A stretch of 64,000 nucleotides of DNA, taken from assembly GCA_964428185.1 (NCBI GenBank), contig CAYRXH010000001.1, positions 23,656 to 87,655 of the forward strand. Reading direction: 5' to 3'. The DNA is from CAYMAZ01 sp964428185 (GTDB taxonomy: Bacteria > Bacteroidota > Bacteroidia > Bacteroidales > DTU049). Position numbers and translations under genes: made by a program. Under the pieces are notes generated by a model that worked only from the letters and a program-made list of their open reading frames with translations, was not told where the DNA came from and made no database searches. Every line of letters begins with the position of its first letter. Position 1 is the first letter of the stretch. Below, in pieces: positions 42,726 to 51,701 of this stretch.

Positions 42726-44063
42726 ATGAAAAAAAAGATTCTCGTTCTAGGAGCCGGTATGTCGGCCTCAAGTCTGATAAAGTATTTACTTGATCGGAGC
42801 TCCGAACTTAATTGGGAAGTTATTGTTACTGCTCGTAGTACCGAAAAAGCTCTAAGCAAACTAGATGGTAATCCAAATGGAACACCTAAGGCGTTTGATA
42901 TCAATAATATTGATTCATTGCCCACTCTTGTTGCTGATAGTGACGTTGTTATTTCACTTCTTCCTGCCAAGTTTCATCCGGTTGTAGCCAAAGAGTGCCT
43001 CAAACAAAGCAAACATCTTTTTACAACCTCTTATGTTTCTCCCGAAATGAAAGCTTTTGATGCGGAAGCCAAATCAAAAGGTCTTTTGTTTTTAAACGAA
43101 TGTGGAGTAGATCCTGGCATTGATCATATGTCAGCAATGAAGATTATTGATGAAATCAATCACTCAGGCGGAAAACTAAAGAGTTTTGAGTCAAATACTG
43201 GTGGGCTTATTGCACCTGAATTTGATAACAATCCATGGAATTACAAATTTACATGGAATGCACGCAATGTGATTCTTGCCGGACAGGCAGGTGCAAAATT
43301 CCTTCAGGATAAAAAATACAAGTATATTCCATATCAGCAACTGTTTAAGAGAACTTACACTGTTTCTGTTCTGGATTATGGCGAGTTTGATGTGTATGCA
43401 AATAGGGATTCACTATCATATCGTGAAGTATATGGACTCCAAAACATTGACACATTGTTCAGGGGAACCATGCGTCGTCCCGGATACTGTCAGGCTTATG
43501 ATGTATTTATTCAACTAGGGATGACAGATGACACTTATGTGATGGAAAATTCAGATAAACTCACATACAGAGACTTCATTGAAGCTTTTCTTCCATACAG
43601 GAAAGGAGTTTCAGTGGAGGATAATTTCTGCATGACAACCGGTGTTGAAAAGGGGTCAGAAATGTACAATAAATTTGTATGGCTTGGTCTATTTGAAAAT
43701 ACTCAGATAAAACTTGCAAATGCAACTCCTGCTCAGGTGCTTCAGGAAATCATTGAGCCAAAATGGGCATTGGGGCCTCAGGATCTGGATATGATTGTGA
43801 TGCAGCACAGATTTGTTTATGAACTGAATGGTAAAACAATGGAACGCAAGTCTTCATTGGTTGTTATCGGAAAAGATCAAGTGCATACAGCCATGTCAAT
43901 TACTGTAGGGACTCCTCTTGCCATTGCTGTGAAGCTATTCCTCACCGGTGAGATGAAAGCCTCAGGAGTTGTTATACCTGTCAGACCTGAAGTTTACAAT
44001 CCTTTACTCAATGAACTTGAGAATTATGGGGTAAGGTTTGTGGAAGAGGAAAAGGAGCTGTAG
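42726..44063 (+). CDS. Saccharopine dehydrogenase (glutamate-forming)
   Basis: A 445-residue dehydrogenase that cleaves saccharopine to glutamate and aminoadipate semialdehyde. The Rossmann motif KILVLGAGMSASSLIKYLLD is at the N-terminus. LFLNECGVDPGIDHMSAMKIID near 125 and LKSFESNTGGLIAPEFDNNPWNYKFTW near 155 are hallmarks of the SDH family. Also seen: FRGTMRRPGYCQAYD and VGTPLAIAVKLFLTGEMKASGV. With the upstream LKR-type gene it forms the saccharopine route of lysine breakdown, encoded here as two genes rather than one fusion. A strong terminator follows. Confidence 0.87.
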   Translation: MKKKILVLGAGMSASSLIKYLLDRSSELNWEVIVTARSTEKALSKLDGNPNGTPKAFDINNIDSLPTLVADSDVVISLLPAKFHPVVAKECLKQSKHLFTTSYVSPEMKAFDAEAKSKGLLFLNECGVDPGIDHMSAMKIIDEINHSGGKLKSFESNTGGLIAPEFDNNPWNYKFTWNARNVILAGQAGAKFLQDKKYKYIPYQQLFKRTYTVSVLDYGEFDVYANRDSLSYREVYGLQNIDTLFRGTMRRPGYCQAYDVFIQLGMTDDTYVMENSDKLTYRDFIEAFLPYRKGVSVEDNFCMTTGVEKGSEMYNKFVWLGLFENTQIKLANATPAQVLQEIIEPKWALGPQDLDMIVMQHRFVYELNGKTMERKSSLVVIGKDQVHTAMSITVGTPLAIAVKLFLTGEMKASGVVIPVRPEVYNPLLNELENYGVRFVEEEKEL

Positions 44064-44080
44064 GATAAAATTGTTTCATT

Positions 44081-44117
44081 AAAAAAAGCAGATTTGAATG
44101 AAGAATCTGCTTTTTTT
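44081..44117 (+). terminator. Terminator after saccharopine dehydrogenase
   Basis: AAAAAAAGCAGATT pairs with AATCTGCTTTTTTT around a short loop and is followed by the T-run. Confidence 0.9.
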
Positions 44118-44121
44118 ATTC

Positions 44122-44151
44122 AAAAAAAAAAGCCGCAGGAAATCCCGCGGC
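44122..44151 (-). terminator. Terminator of the minus-strand lipoprotein gene
   Basis: On the minus strand GCCGC-G-GGA-TT-TCC-T-GCGGC is followed by ten T. It lies 25 bases after the stop at 44176 and stands back-to-back with the plus-strand terminator. Confidence 0.88.
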
Positions 44152-44175
44152 CTGTTCTTAGGTTGAAAGGAGGGA

Positions 44176-45105
44176 TTACAATGAATCCATTATTGTTAAA
44201 ATTTCGCTTTCGGTTGCTGTTGTCATTTCCAGAGCAATGTGAATCGGAGATCCTGTGGCATAATTTTCTTTGAAATAATACATCTGATTTCCTGATTTTG
44301 CAATTGCAAAAACTGTAACAGGCTCACCATCAGGGATATTGAGGGCTTTCATATCGGAAACTTTCAGATGTGAATGCAGATTGTTAAAGATGATGTAGAT
44401 ATCTATCAGATTGGTGTTGGTTCCTTCTGCTTCAAATGTAATGGATGATTGTGCAGCTCCAGAGAATGGGTGAGCAATATTGACCCATCCTGTCTTGGCA
44501 GTTTTGGCTGTATAACCGTACAAACAGGTATTCAGTTCACTCACATCATCATTTGAGAAGAGATATCCTGCCTGCAGCACATTGTTGTTCCAGTCGTCTG
44601 CAGTTCCTGTTGTAAATCCATAGTACATGTCCATTTGTGAATCAGGAGCAGAAGAAGGTGCCATAAAGGGAAGTCCGCAGTGCTCTTTCAGCTCCAGTTC
44701 GTCAGAGTTTTTAAATGCCCTGAACCTCAGATTTCCAGATGAATACAACATATTGCCCTGTGCTTTCCCCTGATAGCGTGACAATATTTTGTTTTTGATG
44801 CTGTAGCATTCTGTCACTTTTAAAGTGTATGGATAAGTTATATCAGAATGATCGCTTTTCTTCATGAAAATTTCTTTAGGAATGCCCCATATTTTTGTTC
44901 CTTCCATTGCTGTGATTGTATCTCCGTCAATAGAATCAATAACAAATTCCTGCTCCTCAGGTTCGTTCATGTCGTAAAAATCATCAAGACTTGAATATTC
45001 GGTGCTTTTATCCGGCTCATCATTCAATCTGTCTTTTGAACAGGAGCTGATTGTCAGCAGCAGGACTATTGCTGCCGGTATCATCATTTTCAGTTGTGTT
45101 TTCAT
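44176..45105 (-). CDS. Hypothetical lipoprotein
   Basis: A 309-residue lipoprotein with lipobox TISSC (cysteine near residue 22) and an acidic linker rich in D and E (KDRLNDEPDKSTEYSSLDDFYDMNEPEEQEF). The remainder is beta-rich. I recognise no family. It lies 40 bp downstream of the small outer-membrane protein gene on the same strand and may share its mRNA. A strong terminator follows. Confidence 0.65.
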   Translation of the reverse strand: MKTQLKMMIPAAIVLLLTISSCSKDRLNDEPDKSTEYSSLDDFYDMNEPEEQEFVIDSIDGDTITAMEGTKIWGIPKEIFMKKSDHSDITYPYTLKVTECYSIKNKILSRYQGKAQGNMLYSSGNLRFRAFKNSDELELKEHCGLPFMAPSSAPDSQMDMYYGFTTGTADDWNNNVLQAGYLFSNDDVSELNTCLYGYTAKTAKTGWVNIAHPFSGAAQSSITFEAEGTNTNLIDIYIIFNNLHSHLKVSDMKALNIPDGEPVTVFAIAKSGNQMYYFKENYATGSPIHIALEMTTATESEILTIMDSL

Positions 45106-45145
45106 GGCTTTATGTTTTTTCTATGAGTAATTTGAATACAATAAG

Positions 45146-45697
45146 CTATTGATAAGCAGGACATTTCTGATGCCTATTGCTTTTCGGACATTTTGAGAAT
45201 GAAAGGAAAAGACCGGCGCCAATTGATCCTTCACGCCATCTGACATCATATCTGTATTCCAGATATGGTTTCAGTCTGCAACTGATGTTGAAAACTATTC
45301 CGGCTCCGGCTTCGGGTGAGATGTTGTTTTTCTTAAGTATTGTAGCTCCCATTTCTTCATAGTTGATCCAGTTATTGTAATAAGCGCCAGCAAGAAGATA
45401 AGGCTGTATCCTGCGTCTGGTGTTCAGGTGCCAGTTCATATCAGCTCCTGCATAATATTCATGAATCTTATTTCCAGGAGCATAATAAGAAAACCTCGGT
45501 GTCAGAAATACATTTCTGTAAAGAGGCATTTTGAATCTTACTTCACCGGCGTTACTTTCAGTCTGAAAGTTATAAAATCCACCTGCCCCGATCAGAGGCT
45601 TTTGCTTTGGATTATACTGAGCCGATACAATGGATGATGTCAAGAGAAGTGCTACCATGAGAGACAGTTGCCTGAGATGTGTAATTCGTGTTTTCAT
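45146..45697 (-). CDS. Small outer-membrane beta-barrel-like protein
   Basis: A 183-residue exported protein; the signal peptide ends at IVSAQ. Alternating hydrophobic strands follow (GAGGFYNFQTESNAGEVRFKMPLYRNVFLTPRFSYYAPGNKIHEYYAGADMNWHL and so on), with a glycine- and aromatic-rich pattern typical of porin-like OmpA/OmpW-sized barrels. The ending SFSKCPKSNRHQKCPAYQ is not a typical barrel end, so it may have a C-terminal tail. An in-frame ATG at 45712 is also possible. Function unknown. Confidence 0.6.
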   Translation of the reverse strand: MKTRITHLRQLSLMVALLLTSSIVSAQYNPKQKPLIGAGGFYNFQTESNAGEVRFKMPLYRNVFLTPRFSYYAPGNKIHEYYAGADMNWHLNTRRRIQPYLLAGAYYNNWINYEEMGATILKKNNISPEAGAGIVFNISCRLKPYLEYRYDVRWREGSIGAGLFLSFSKCPKSNRHQKCPAYQ

Positions 45698-45834
45698 AGA
45701 GCGAATTTTCAATTGGTTCCCATTGTTAATACACTTCAGATTTATTTTACCCTAATGCAGATGCTTGTGAATTTTTTATTGAGCTTGTTTATAATTGATA
45801 CTGGGAGCTTTTCATGTGTTCATAAAACATTTTT

Positions 45835-45842
45835 TATATTTG
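45835..45842 (+). promoter_or_regulatory. Predicted -7 box for the ABC-F gene
   Basis: TATATTTG matches TAnnTTTG, 17 bases before the ATG. Confidence 0.5.
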
Positions 45843-45858
45843 CCGATTCATTCAGAAT

Positions 45859-47784
45859 ATGGTTTCTCTCAAAGGAATTTGTGTTGATTTTGGTGCATTC
45901 AGACTTCTGGATGATGTTTCCTTTCTTATTAACCGTGATGATAAACTGGGGTTGGTGGGAAGGAATGGAGCTGGGAAAACCACTTTACTCAGGCTTATGA
46001 CAAATATTCAGTCACCAAGTGCGGGGCAGATTGAAATGCCAAAAGACCTGAAGATTGGCTATCTTCCTCAGGAAAAGAAATTTGATGATAAAGCAAGGGT
46101 GTTTGATGAAGCCATGCTTGCATTTAAGGAGGAAACAGGTATCAGGGCTGAAATGAACAACATTCAGAAAACGCTGGAGAATCCTGATGGCTGTGGTGAA
46201 GATCATCTGATGAAGTTGTTTCAGAGGTTGAATGAACTCAATGAACGCTTTGCTTTTCTTGATGGTGATGATATTGAAATGCGGGTTGAAAGAGTTTTGT
46301 CAGGTCTGGGCTTTGAACGACATGAGTTTCATAATCCTTTGGGAACTTTTAGCGAGGGATGGCAGATGAGGGTAGAACTTGCAAAAATTCTGCTGAAGCA
46401 TACAGATATATTATTGCTTGATGAACCTACAAATCATCTTGATATTGAAAGTATTCAGTGGCTCGAAGATTATCTTATCTCATACAAAGGGGCCATTGTT
46501 CTTATTTCACATGATCGGATGTTCCTTGACAAAGTGACAAAAAGAACCATTGAAATCAATTATGGAAGGATATATGATTATCCTGTTCCCTATTCAAAGT
46601 ATGTTGAATTGAGGAATGAACGTATCGAACTTCAGAAGAAGCAGCTTAATGCTAGGCAGAAGGAAGTTGAACAGATTGAGAAGTTTATCAGAAGATTCAG
46701 ATACAAAGCGACCAAGGCAAAGCAGGTGCAGTCAAGGATTAAAATGCTTGAGAAAATGGATGATGAAGACGTTGATTCAATCAATGTTTCAGAAATCAGT
46801 TTTCGTTTTCCCGATTGCAGACCTTCCGGAAAAATTGTGATTGAATGCGAAGGATTGTCCAAATCTTATGGTGAGAAACAAGTATTGTCAGACATCAGTT
46901 TTATTATTTCTTCAGGTCAGAAAGTAGCATTTGTTGGAAAAAACGGGCATGGGAAAACAACTCTGAGCCGTATTATCGCTGAAGGATTGGATTACACAGG
47001 GGTACTCAAATACGGTCATAATGTGACAATAGGATATTTTCCGCAAAATGCCGGAAAGTTTCTGAACCCCAGACTAAGCGTGCTTGAAACAGCTGAAACC
47101 TTGGCTCATGAAGATTTTCGTAGTAAAGTCCGTTCTGTTCTTGGCAACTTTCTCTTCAGCGGAGATGACGTGCAGAAAAAAGTATCAGTCCTGTCAGGAG
47201 GAGAAAAATCAAGACTTGCGCTGGCAATCCTCATGTGTCGCCCTTCAAATTTTCTGGTACTTGATGAGCCTACCAATCATCTTGATATGATTTCAAGAGA
47301 AGTGCTGAAATATGCACTATTAAAATACAAGGGCACTTTGATTATTGTTTCTCATGACCGTGATTTTCTCGACGGTCTCACTGATACTGTCTATTACTTT
47401 AATCATCATGCAATTAAACAGTATCCCGGAACCGTCAGTGATTTTCTTCATCTCAGAAAACTTGCTGATATGAAGGCTCTTGAAAGTTCAATAGCATCAT
47501 CAGGAAAAAATCTGAAATCTTTTCAGAAATCTGAAAATAAAAATCTGTGGGAAGAAAAAAAAGATGCTGTACGGAAAAGAAGAAAACTCGTAAGCCAGCT
47601 TGAAAAACTTGAAAAGGAAATAGATGAATATGAAAAACTCCTAGCTGAGCAGGAAGAGAAAATGAACTCAGTTGAATCAACAGAGGATATGACAATATTT
47701 GATTATTATCAGAAGATCAGAAAAAGGCTTGACGAACTGATGTATGAATGGGTATTGTTACATACAGAACTGGAAGGATTGTAA
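45859..47784 (+). CDS. ABC-F family ATPase
   Basis: A soluble protein of 641 residues with two ABC domains and no membrane part, the ABC-F design acting on the ribosome. First Walker A GRNGAGKTTLL near 36, signature LGTFSEGWQMRVELAKILL and Walker B LLLDEPTNHLD near 190. A charged linker (YVELRNERIELQKKQLNARQKEVEQIEKFIRRFRYKATKAKQVQSR) follows. Second Walker A GKNGHGKTTL near 356, signature VSVLSGGEKSRLALA and LVLDEPTNHLD near 470. A C-terminal coiled coil (KLVSQLEKLEKEIDEYEKLLAEQEEKM) resembles Uup/YheS. Translation-factor or antibiotic-protection roles cannot be told apart here. Confidence 0.93.
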   Translation: MVSLKGICVDFGAFRLLDDVSFLINRDDKLGLVGRNGAGKTTLLRLMTNIQSPSAGQIEMPKDLKIGYLPQEKKFDDKARVFDEAMLAFKEETGIRAEMNNIQKTLENPDGCGEDHLMKLFQRLNELNERFAFLDGDDIEMRVERVLSGLGFERHEFHNPLGTFSEGWQMRVELAKILLKHTDILLLDEPTNHLDIESIQWLEDYLISYKGAIVLISHDRMFLDKVTKRTIEINYGRIYDYPVPYSKYVELRNERIELQKKQLNARQKEVEQIEKFIRRFRYKATKAKQVQSRIKMLEKMDDEDVDSINVSEISFRFPDCRPSGKIVIECEGLSKSYGEKQVLSDISFIISSGQKVAFVGKNGHGKTTLSRIIAEGLDYTGVLKYGHNVTIGYFPQNAGKFLNPRLSVLETAETLAHEDFRSKVRSVLGNFLFSGDDVQKKVSVLSGGEKSRLALAILMCRPSNFLVLDEPTNHLDMISREVLKYALLKYKGTLIIVSHDRDFLDGLTDTVYYFNHHAIKQYPGTVSDFLHLRKLADMKALESSIASSGKNLKSFQKSENKNLWEEKKDAVRKRRKLVSQLEKLEKEIDEYEKLLAEQEEKMNSVESTEDMTIFDYYQKIRKRLDELMYEWVLLHTELEGL

Positions 47785-48240
47785 ATAATTGCTTTTCTTC
47801 AGAGCTTGGTTTTTAAACTAATAAAGTCATTCTCAAGTGCAATGATCGAAATTCCGAACCTGATGTCATCTGAATTGATTTTCCAGATATTGATTCCTTT
47901 TTTCAGCAGTGAACGGAGTAGAATAGTATATATGACCAATCACTTAAGACAGATTCAGGTGTTATTGATCTGATGTACCGGTATTGAAATTTATTTTTTA
48001 AGTGCTCATTTTAACCTCTGTAGATCAAAATGAGAGTTCTCAGTCATGATGCAGAAAGTCAGGCACAACTGAAATGATCTAAGAAACAAAAAAAGTTACG
48101 TGAGAAAAAAGTTGATTGATATAAACTACTATAATAGTACATTTGACAGAAATAGTGCAGGGGCTGTGATGTTTAGCATCAATATTATCAGTTCTACCGT
48201 GAAACATGGTGTACTTTCCTCAATAACTTTGTCTGATCCT

Positions 48241-48406
48241 TCACCGCAAATGCTGCTGATTGATGTCCACTGAAACTCCTATGTTGTATATTCTGATAAA
48301 TTTCTGTGCTTTATTGTCAAGTTGTTCTACAATTGAGAGTGAGAGCAGATAATACTGAAGTGCTTTATCAAAAATTCACAGAGCCTGACAAACATTTCCG
48401 ATATTA
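48241..48406 (-). pseudogene. Fossil of a tetratricopeptide-repeat protein gene
   Basis: One minus-strand frame reads NIGNVCQAL, stop, IFDKALQYYLLSLSIVEQLD and then NKAQKFIRIYNIGV. This follows the TPR pattern NNIGNVYxxxGxYDKALEYYxKSLxIxExL of Bacteroidota signalling proteins over more than one repeat. The in-frame TGA (near 48378) and the decay on both sides show it is no longer a gene. The domain that followed the TPRs cannot be identified. Confidence 0.65.
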
Positions 48407-48440
48407 ATTCTCTATTGTATGAAAAAAATTAAAAAAAAAT

Positions 48441-48588
48441 TTCAAAACATAATATTTCGAATATGAGTATTTTATATTTTACAAATTTGCATTTTCAAAA
48501 GTAAGCCCAGCTTGCAAAAGAATCTCAAAAACACACTATATCTTTAGGGCTTTTCAAACTCTTAATGTTTTTTGTCCTAACAATAGTG
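48441..48588 (+). repeat. 149-bp dispersed intergenic repeat, copy 2
   Basis: Partner of 17815-17963, same orientation, roughly 90 percent identical. It lies between the TPR fossil and the MITE-like element. Confidence 0.8.
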
Positions 48589-48799
48589 AAATTAATTGTT
48601 ACTTCTTTTTGTTTTTATTAGATTTTCAGTATCCTGTGCAATTTTTAGGGCTTCAAAACACATACACATACCAGTTAACCTGCCAAGAGCCTCGTATGCT
48701 AAAAACAACCATATCCTCAGCTACAAAGCTTTGGTTTCGCCATCAGAATACTGAAAATTGCGACTCAAGTCGGTGTTCCATTCTGAGATTTCAAGTAAT

Positions 48800-49020
48800 A
48801 TAAACCCAAATCCGTCATTAGACTCATTATTTCTAATGACCGTCATTAGAAAATAACATTTGTAACATTTTGATTGTCAATAGTTTTGATGCTATATGTC
48901 TATTAAAAAATTTTGTTTTTTTGCTGTAAGATTTTCTTACTAGTTATGAAAGCATTACATTTAGATTCTACCGACAAAGAAATAACTATCAAATAATTCC
49001 AATGACGGATTTGGGATAAA
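48800..49020. mobile_element. MITE-like element with terminal inverted repeats and 5-bp target duplication
   Basis: CCCAAATCCGTCATTAG at 48805-48821 is inverted at 48999-49015 (16 of 17 bases match). The 211-bp unit is flanked on both sides by ATAAA (48800-48804 and 49016-49020), as a target duplication would be. Inside the left end the phrase TCATTAGA/TCTAATGA forms further small inverted repeats. It has no room for a transposase, so it would be non-autonomous. I do not know its parent IS. Confidence 0.65.
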
Positions 49021-49225
49021 TTAAGCTGGGTGTTTAGTAAGGTTGTGGCAGAATATGTAGTTTTGTAAATATCCTTGTACTCAATTTGATTCAACTGCTT
49101 AGCATTAAATGAGGTAAAACCAGAAATAGTATAAGTGAAATCAGAAGATGTCGATAACAGAATAAATATATAGAATGGTGTTTTCTTACGAAACAAAATT
49201 AATGATTCTTATTCAATCGGTTCAC

Positions 49226-50245
49226 TCAATGTTTTTTAAAACTTTCTGTTTGATTAGCAGCAAATAAAGTATCTTTATATTTGGATTCAATTTCATCAAG
49301 TACTTCAAATACTTCGGTTTGAGACAGTGCCAACATCAATTTGATTCTATAAGGTTTGAAGTTTGGAAAGCCTTTAAAATAACCCGCATAATGTTTTCTG
49401 ATTTCATAAATTGTCCGGGTCATTCCTTTCCATTGTGCAGAAAGCATGAAATGTTGCTTAATGGTTTTTACCCTTTGTTGAATTGAAATTTCTTTTGGAA
49501 AGTGCCCGTTTCGTAAATCTATTATCTGTCTGAAAATAAATGGATTACCAAAAGTTGATCTTCCAATCATGACTCCGTCAAGTCCGTATTTGATTGGGAA
49601 CTCTATAGCCTGTTGGGGACTCACAATGTCTCCGTTACCGATGATTGGGATATGCATCTGCTGATGATTTTTTACCTCAGCAATAATATTCCAGTTTGCT
49701 TCACCGCTGTACATCTGACTTTTGGTTCTGCCATGGATAATCAGTGCAGAAATCCCTGTGTCCTGAAGTCGTAATGCTGTCTGATGAATTGATATATTGC
49801 TAAAGTCCCATCCGATTCTGGTTTTTACGGTCACAGGGATATTGGAAGATCGTACAGCCGTTTCAGCAAGAGTTGCCATAAGTTTTGGATCCTGAATTAA
49901 AGCTGCGCCCGCACCTTTGGAAACGATTTTTTTTACAGGGCAGCCCATATTCAGATCAATGAAATCCGGCTGCAGAGGTTCTATCATACCGATGGCTTTC
50001 TGCAAATTCTTAGGATTATTTCCAAAGATCTGAATTGATAAGGGACGCTCCTGAGGTAAAAAATTGAGTTTGTGGCCAAAATGACCTTCTTTGTTTAAAA
50101 TACCTTCAACAGAAATGAATTCACTTACCACCCAGTCTGCACCCATGCCTTTACAGATACGACGATATGATGAATCAGTCACGTCTTCCATGGGTGCAAG
50201 CAGCACAGGAGGATGATCAAAATGAATATTCCCAAAACGGTACAT
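49226..50245 (-). CDS. dusB: tRNA-dihydrouridine synthase
   Basis: An FMN enzyme of 339 residues reducing uridine to dihydrouridine in tRNA. Seen: VLLAPMEDVTDSSYRRIC at the N-terminus, FGNNPKNLQKAIGMIE, the catalytic loop IDLNMGCPVKKIVSKGAGAAL with its cysteine near 100, VTVKTRIGWD, LIIHGRTKSQMYSG, IPIIGNGDI and GVMIGRSTFGNPF. This is the DusB-type pattern. It has its own promoter and is divergent from the CPBP operon. Confidence 0.92.
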   Translation of the reverse strand: MYRFGNIHFDHPPVLLAPMEDVTDSSYRRICKGMGADWVVSEFISVEGILNKEGHFGHKLNFLPQERPLSIQIFGNNPKNLQKAIGMIEPLQPDFIDLNMGCPVKKIVSKGAGAALIQDPKLMATLAETAVRSSNIPVTVKTRIGWDFSNISIHQTALRLQDTGISALIIHGRTKSQMYSGEANWNIIAEVKNHQQMHIPIIGNGDIVSPQQAIEFPIKYGLDGVMIGRSTFGNPFIFRQIIDLRNGHFPKEISIQQRVKTIKQHFMLSAQWKGMTRTIYEIRKHYAGYFKGFPNFKPYRIKLMLALSQTEVFEVLDEIESKYKDTLFAANQTESFKKH

Positions 50246-50273
50246 TTGATGAATTGTTCGTATTTTAGCCCTG

Positions 50274-50281
50274 CAAATTTA
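50274..50281 (-). promoter_or_regulatory. Predicted -7 box for dus
   Basis: The minus strand reads TAAATTTG, matching TAnnTTTG, 29 bases upstream of the dus ATG. Confidence 0.5.
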
Positions 50282-50294
50282 ATAAAAACAGTTT

Positions 50295-51242
50295 ATGAGT
50301 TCAATGTTGAATCAATTCAGGAGTTTCTCACCTTTTCTGAAACTTGTTTTTCTTTTCATGATGATTTTTATGGGTATGATCATCATCACGATTGTCGGAC
50401 TTGCTCTGGCACTGCCATTTTATGGGTACGAAGCCTTTTCAATACTAATGGGAAATCATGATCTGAAAAATCCGCAACATCTGGCATTTCTACGGTATGT
50501 TCAGATTGTCAGTCATTTTGCAATGTTTATAATTCCGGCCTTGCTATATGCTAAGTTGTTTGAAAGCGGGAGCCTGCAATTTTTTGCACTGAGAAGAAAG
50601 CAATCCTGGTTGATTATTCTGATTGGCGGCTTTTCAATGATTGTATTGCTTCCTTTTGTCAATTGGCTCGGAGATATCAATGCTGCAATGAAATTGCCTG
50701 ATAGTATGAAAGAACTGGAAAAATGGATGCTGGAATCTGAAAATACTGCTGAGAAAATGATCATGGCATTTGTGTCTGAAACTCAGTGGCATGTTTTACT
50801 TGTGAACTTATTTATGGTGGCCATAATACCTGCAATCGGAGAGGAGTTCATTTTCAGGGGAATCATCATGCGGAAATTACGCGAGTGGTTCGGAAATATT
50901 CATATTGCGGTATTTGTTTCGGCTTTCATTTTCAGTGCTTTCCATGTGCAGTTTTATGGATTTCTACCAAGAATATTTCTTGGAATGCTGCTTGGATATA
51001 TGTTTGTTTGGTCGGGATCGCTGTGGCTACCCATGTTTGCGCATTTCTTCAATAATGGTTTTGCCATCGTAATTGCTTGGATGCATCAGTCGGGATATAT
51101 TACACAGGATATGGATTCTTTCGGAAATTTCAGTAATGAGCCCGGAATACTTCTGTTGACCACTTCAATGGCCTTTACTGTGCTCGCAATTCTATGGTAC
51201 CTTAACAAAAAGACAAACCCTTATTATTCAAAATACATATGA
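50295..51242 (+). CDS. CPBP-family intramembrane metalloprotease
   Basis: A 315-residue membrane protein with about eight helices. The CPBP (Abi/Rce1-like) motifs are AIGEEFIFRGIIMRKLREW near 188 (EExxxR), AVFVSAFIFSAFHVQF near 212 (FxxxH) and GSLWLPMFAHFFNNGF near 240 (HxxxN). These residues make the membrane-embedded active site. The substrate is unknown. The stop overlaps the next start by four bases (ATGA), so the fRMsr gene is coupled to it. Confidence 0.88.
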   Translation: MSSMLNQFRSFSPFLKLVFLFMMIFMGMIIITIVGLALALPFYGYEAFSILMGNHDLKNPQHLAFLRYVQIVSHFAMFIIPALLYAKLFESGSLQFFALRRKQSWLIILIGGFSMIVLLPFVNWLGDINAAMKLPDSMKELEKWMLESENTAEKMIMAFVSETQWHVLLVNLFMVAIIPAIGEEFIFRGIIMRKLREWFGNIHIAVFVSAFIFSAFHVQFYGFLPRIFLGMLLGYMFVWSGSLWLPMFAHFFNNGFAIVIAWMHQSGYITQDMDSFGNFSNEPGILLLTTSMAFTVLAILWYLNKKTNPYYSKYI

Positions 51243-51700
51243 TAGAAAATAAAACCTCAGAGCGATACTCAAGGATATTCCAACAGCTCGAGCCTTTACT
51301 TATCAAAAGTCCAGACCATATTGCGGCTATGTCCACATGCTGTGCCCTTCTTCATGCAAAGATGGAATACTTTTTCTGGTGCGGTTTTTATTTTGTGAAC
51401 AAAGAAAAACTTATTGTTGGCCCATACCAAGGACCTCTTGCATGTCAGATATTACCGTATCCCAATGGAGTGTGCTGGGCTGCAGTGATGCAGAAAGAAA
51501 CAGTTCTGGTGCCTGATGTACACGCATTTCCCGGTCATATTGCCTGTGATTCACGCTCTCAGAGTGAAATAGTGGTCCCCTTGTTTGATCAAAACATGAA
51601 TGTATGGGCTGTACTGGATGTGGACAGTAGTCAGAAGAATTCATTTTCTGAAACCGATGCTCTCTGGCTTACCAATATTACTCAACTTATCAGGAAATAA
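51239..51700 (+). CDS. msrC: Free methionine-(R)-sulfoxide reductase (GAF domain)
   Basis: A 153-residue GAF-fold enzyme that repairs free Met-R-sulfoxide. The three active-site cysteines are at 69, 79 and 103 (GPLACQILPYPNGVCWAAV ... FPGHIACDSRSQSEIVVP), with the same spacing (10 and 24) as in E. coli fRMsr. The sequence VPDVHAFPGHIACDSRSQSEI is the family signature. It overlaps the CPBP gene by four bases and is followed after one base by the MntP-like gene, so the three form an operon. Confidence 0.93.
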   Translation: MIENKTSERYSRIFQQLEPLLIKSPDHIAAMSTCCALLHAKMEYFFWCGFYFVNKEKLIVGPYQGPLACQILPYPNGVCWAAVMQKETVLVPDVHAFPGHIACDSRSQSEIVVPLFDQNMNVWAVLDVDSSQKNSFSETDALWLTNITQLIRK

Positions 51701-51701
51701 T

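Larger units (their letters stand above)
47785..49225. other. 1.4-kb gene desert with repeats and gene fossils
   Basis: No intact gene. Contents: a decayed TPR gene on the minus strand (about 48241-48406), the second copy of the 149-bp repeat (48441-48588) and a MITE-like element (48800-49020). A minus-strand open frame at 48903-49196 runs into the element and has no family likeness. The stretch 47790-47900 on the minus strand reads as a protein end (GINIWKINSDDIRFGISIIA ... KTKL, stop) and may be the tail of the same fossil. Confidence 0.6.

Noticed and set aside
48903..49196. Minus-strand open frame of 97 codons
   Set aside because: It runs into the MITE-like element, has no signal, domain or promoter, and reads as random AT-rich translation.
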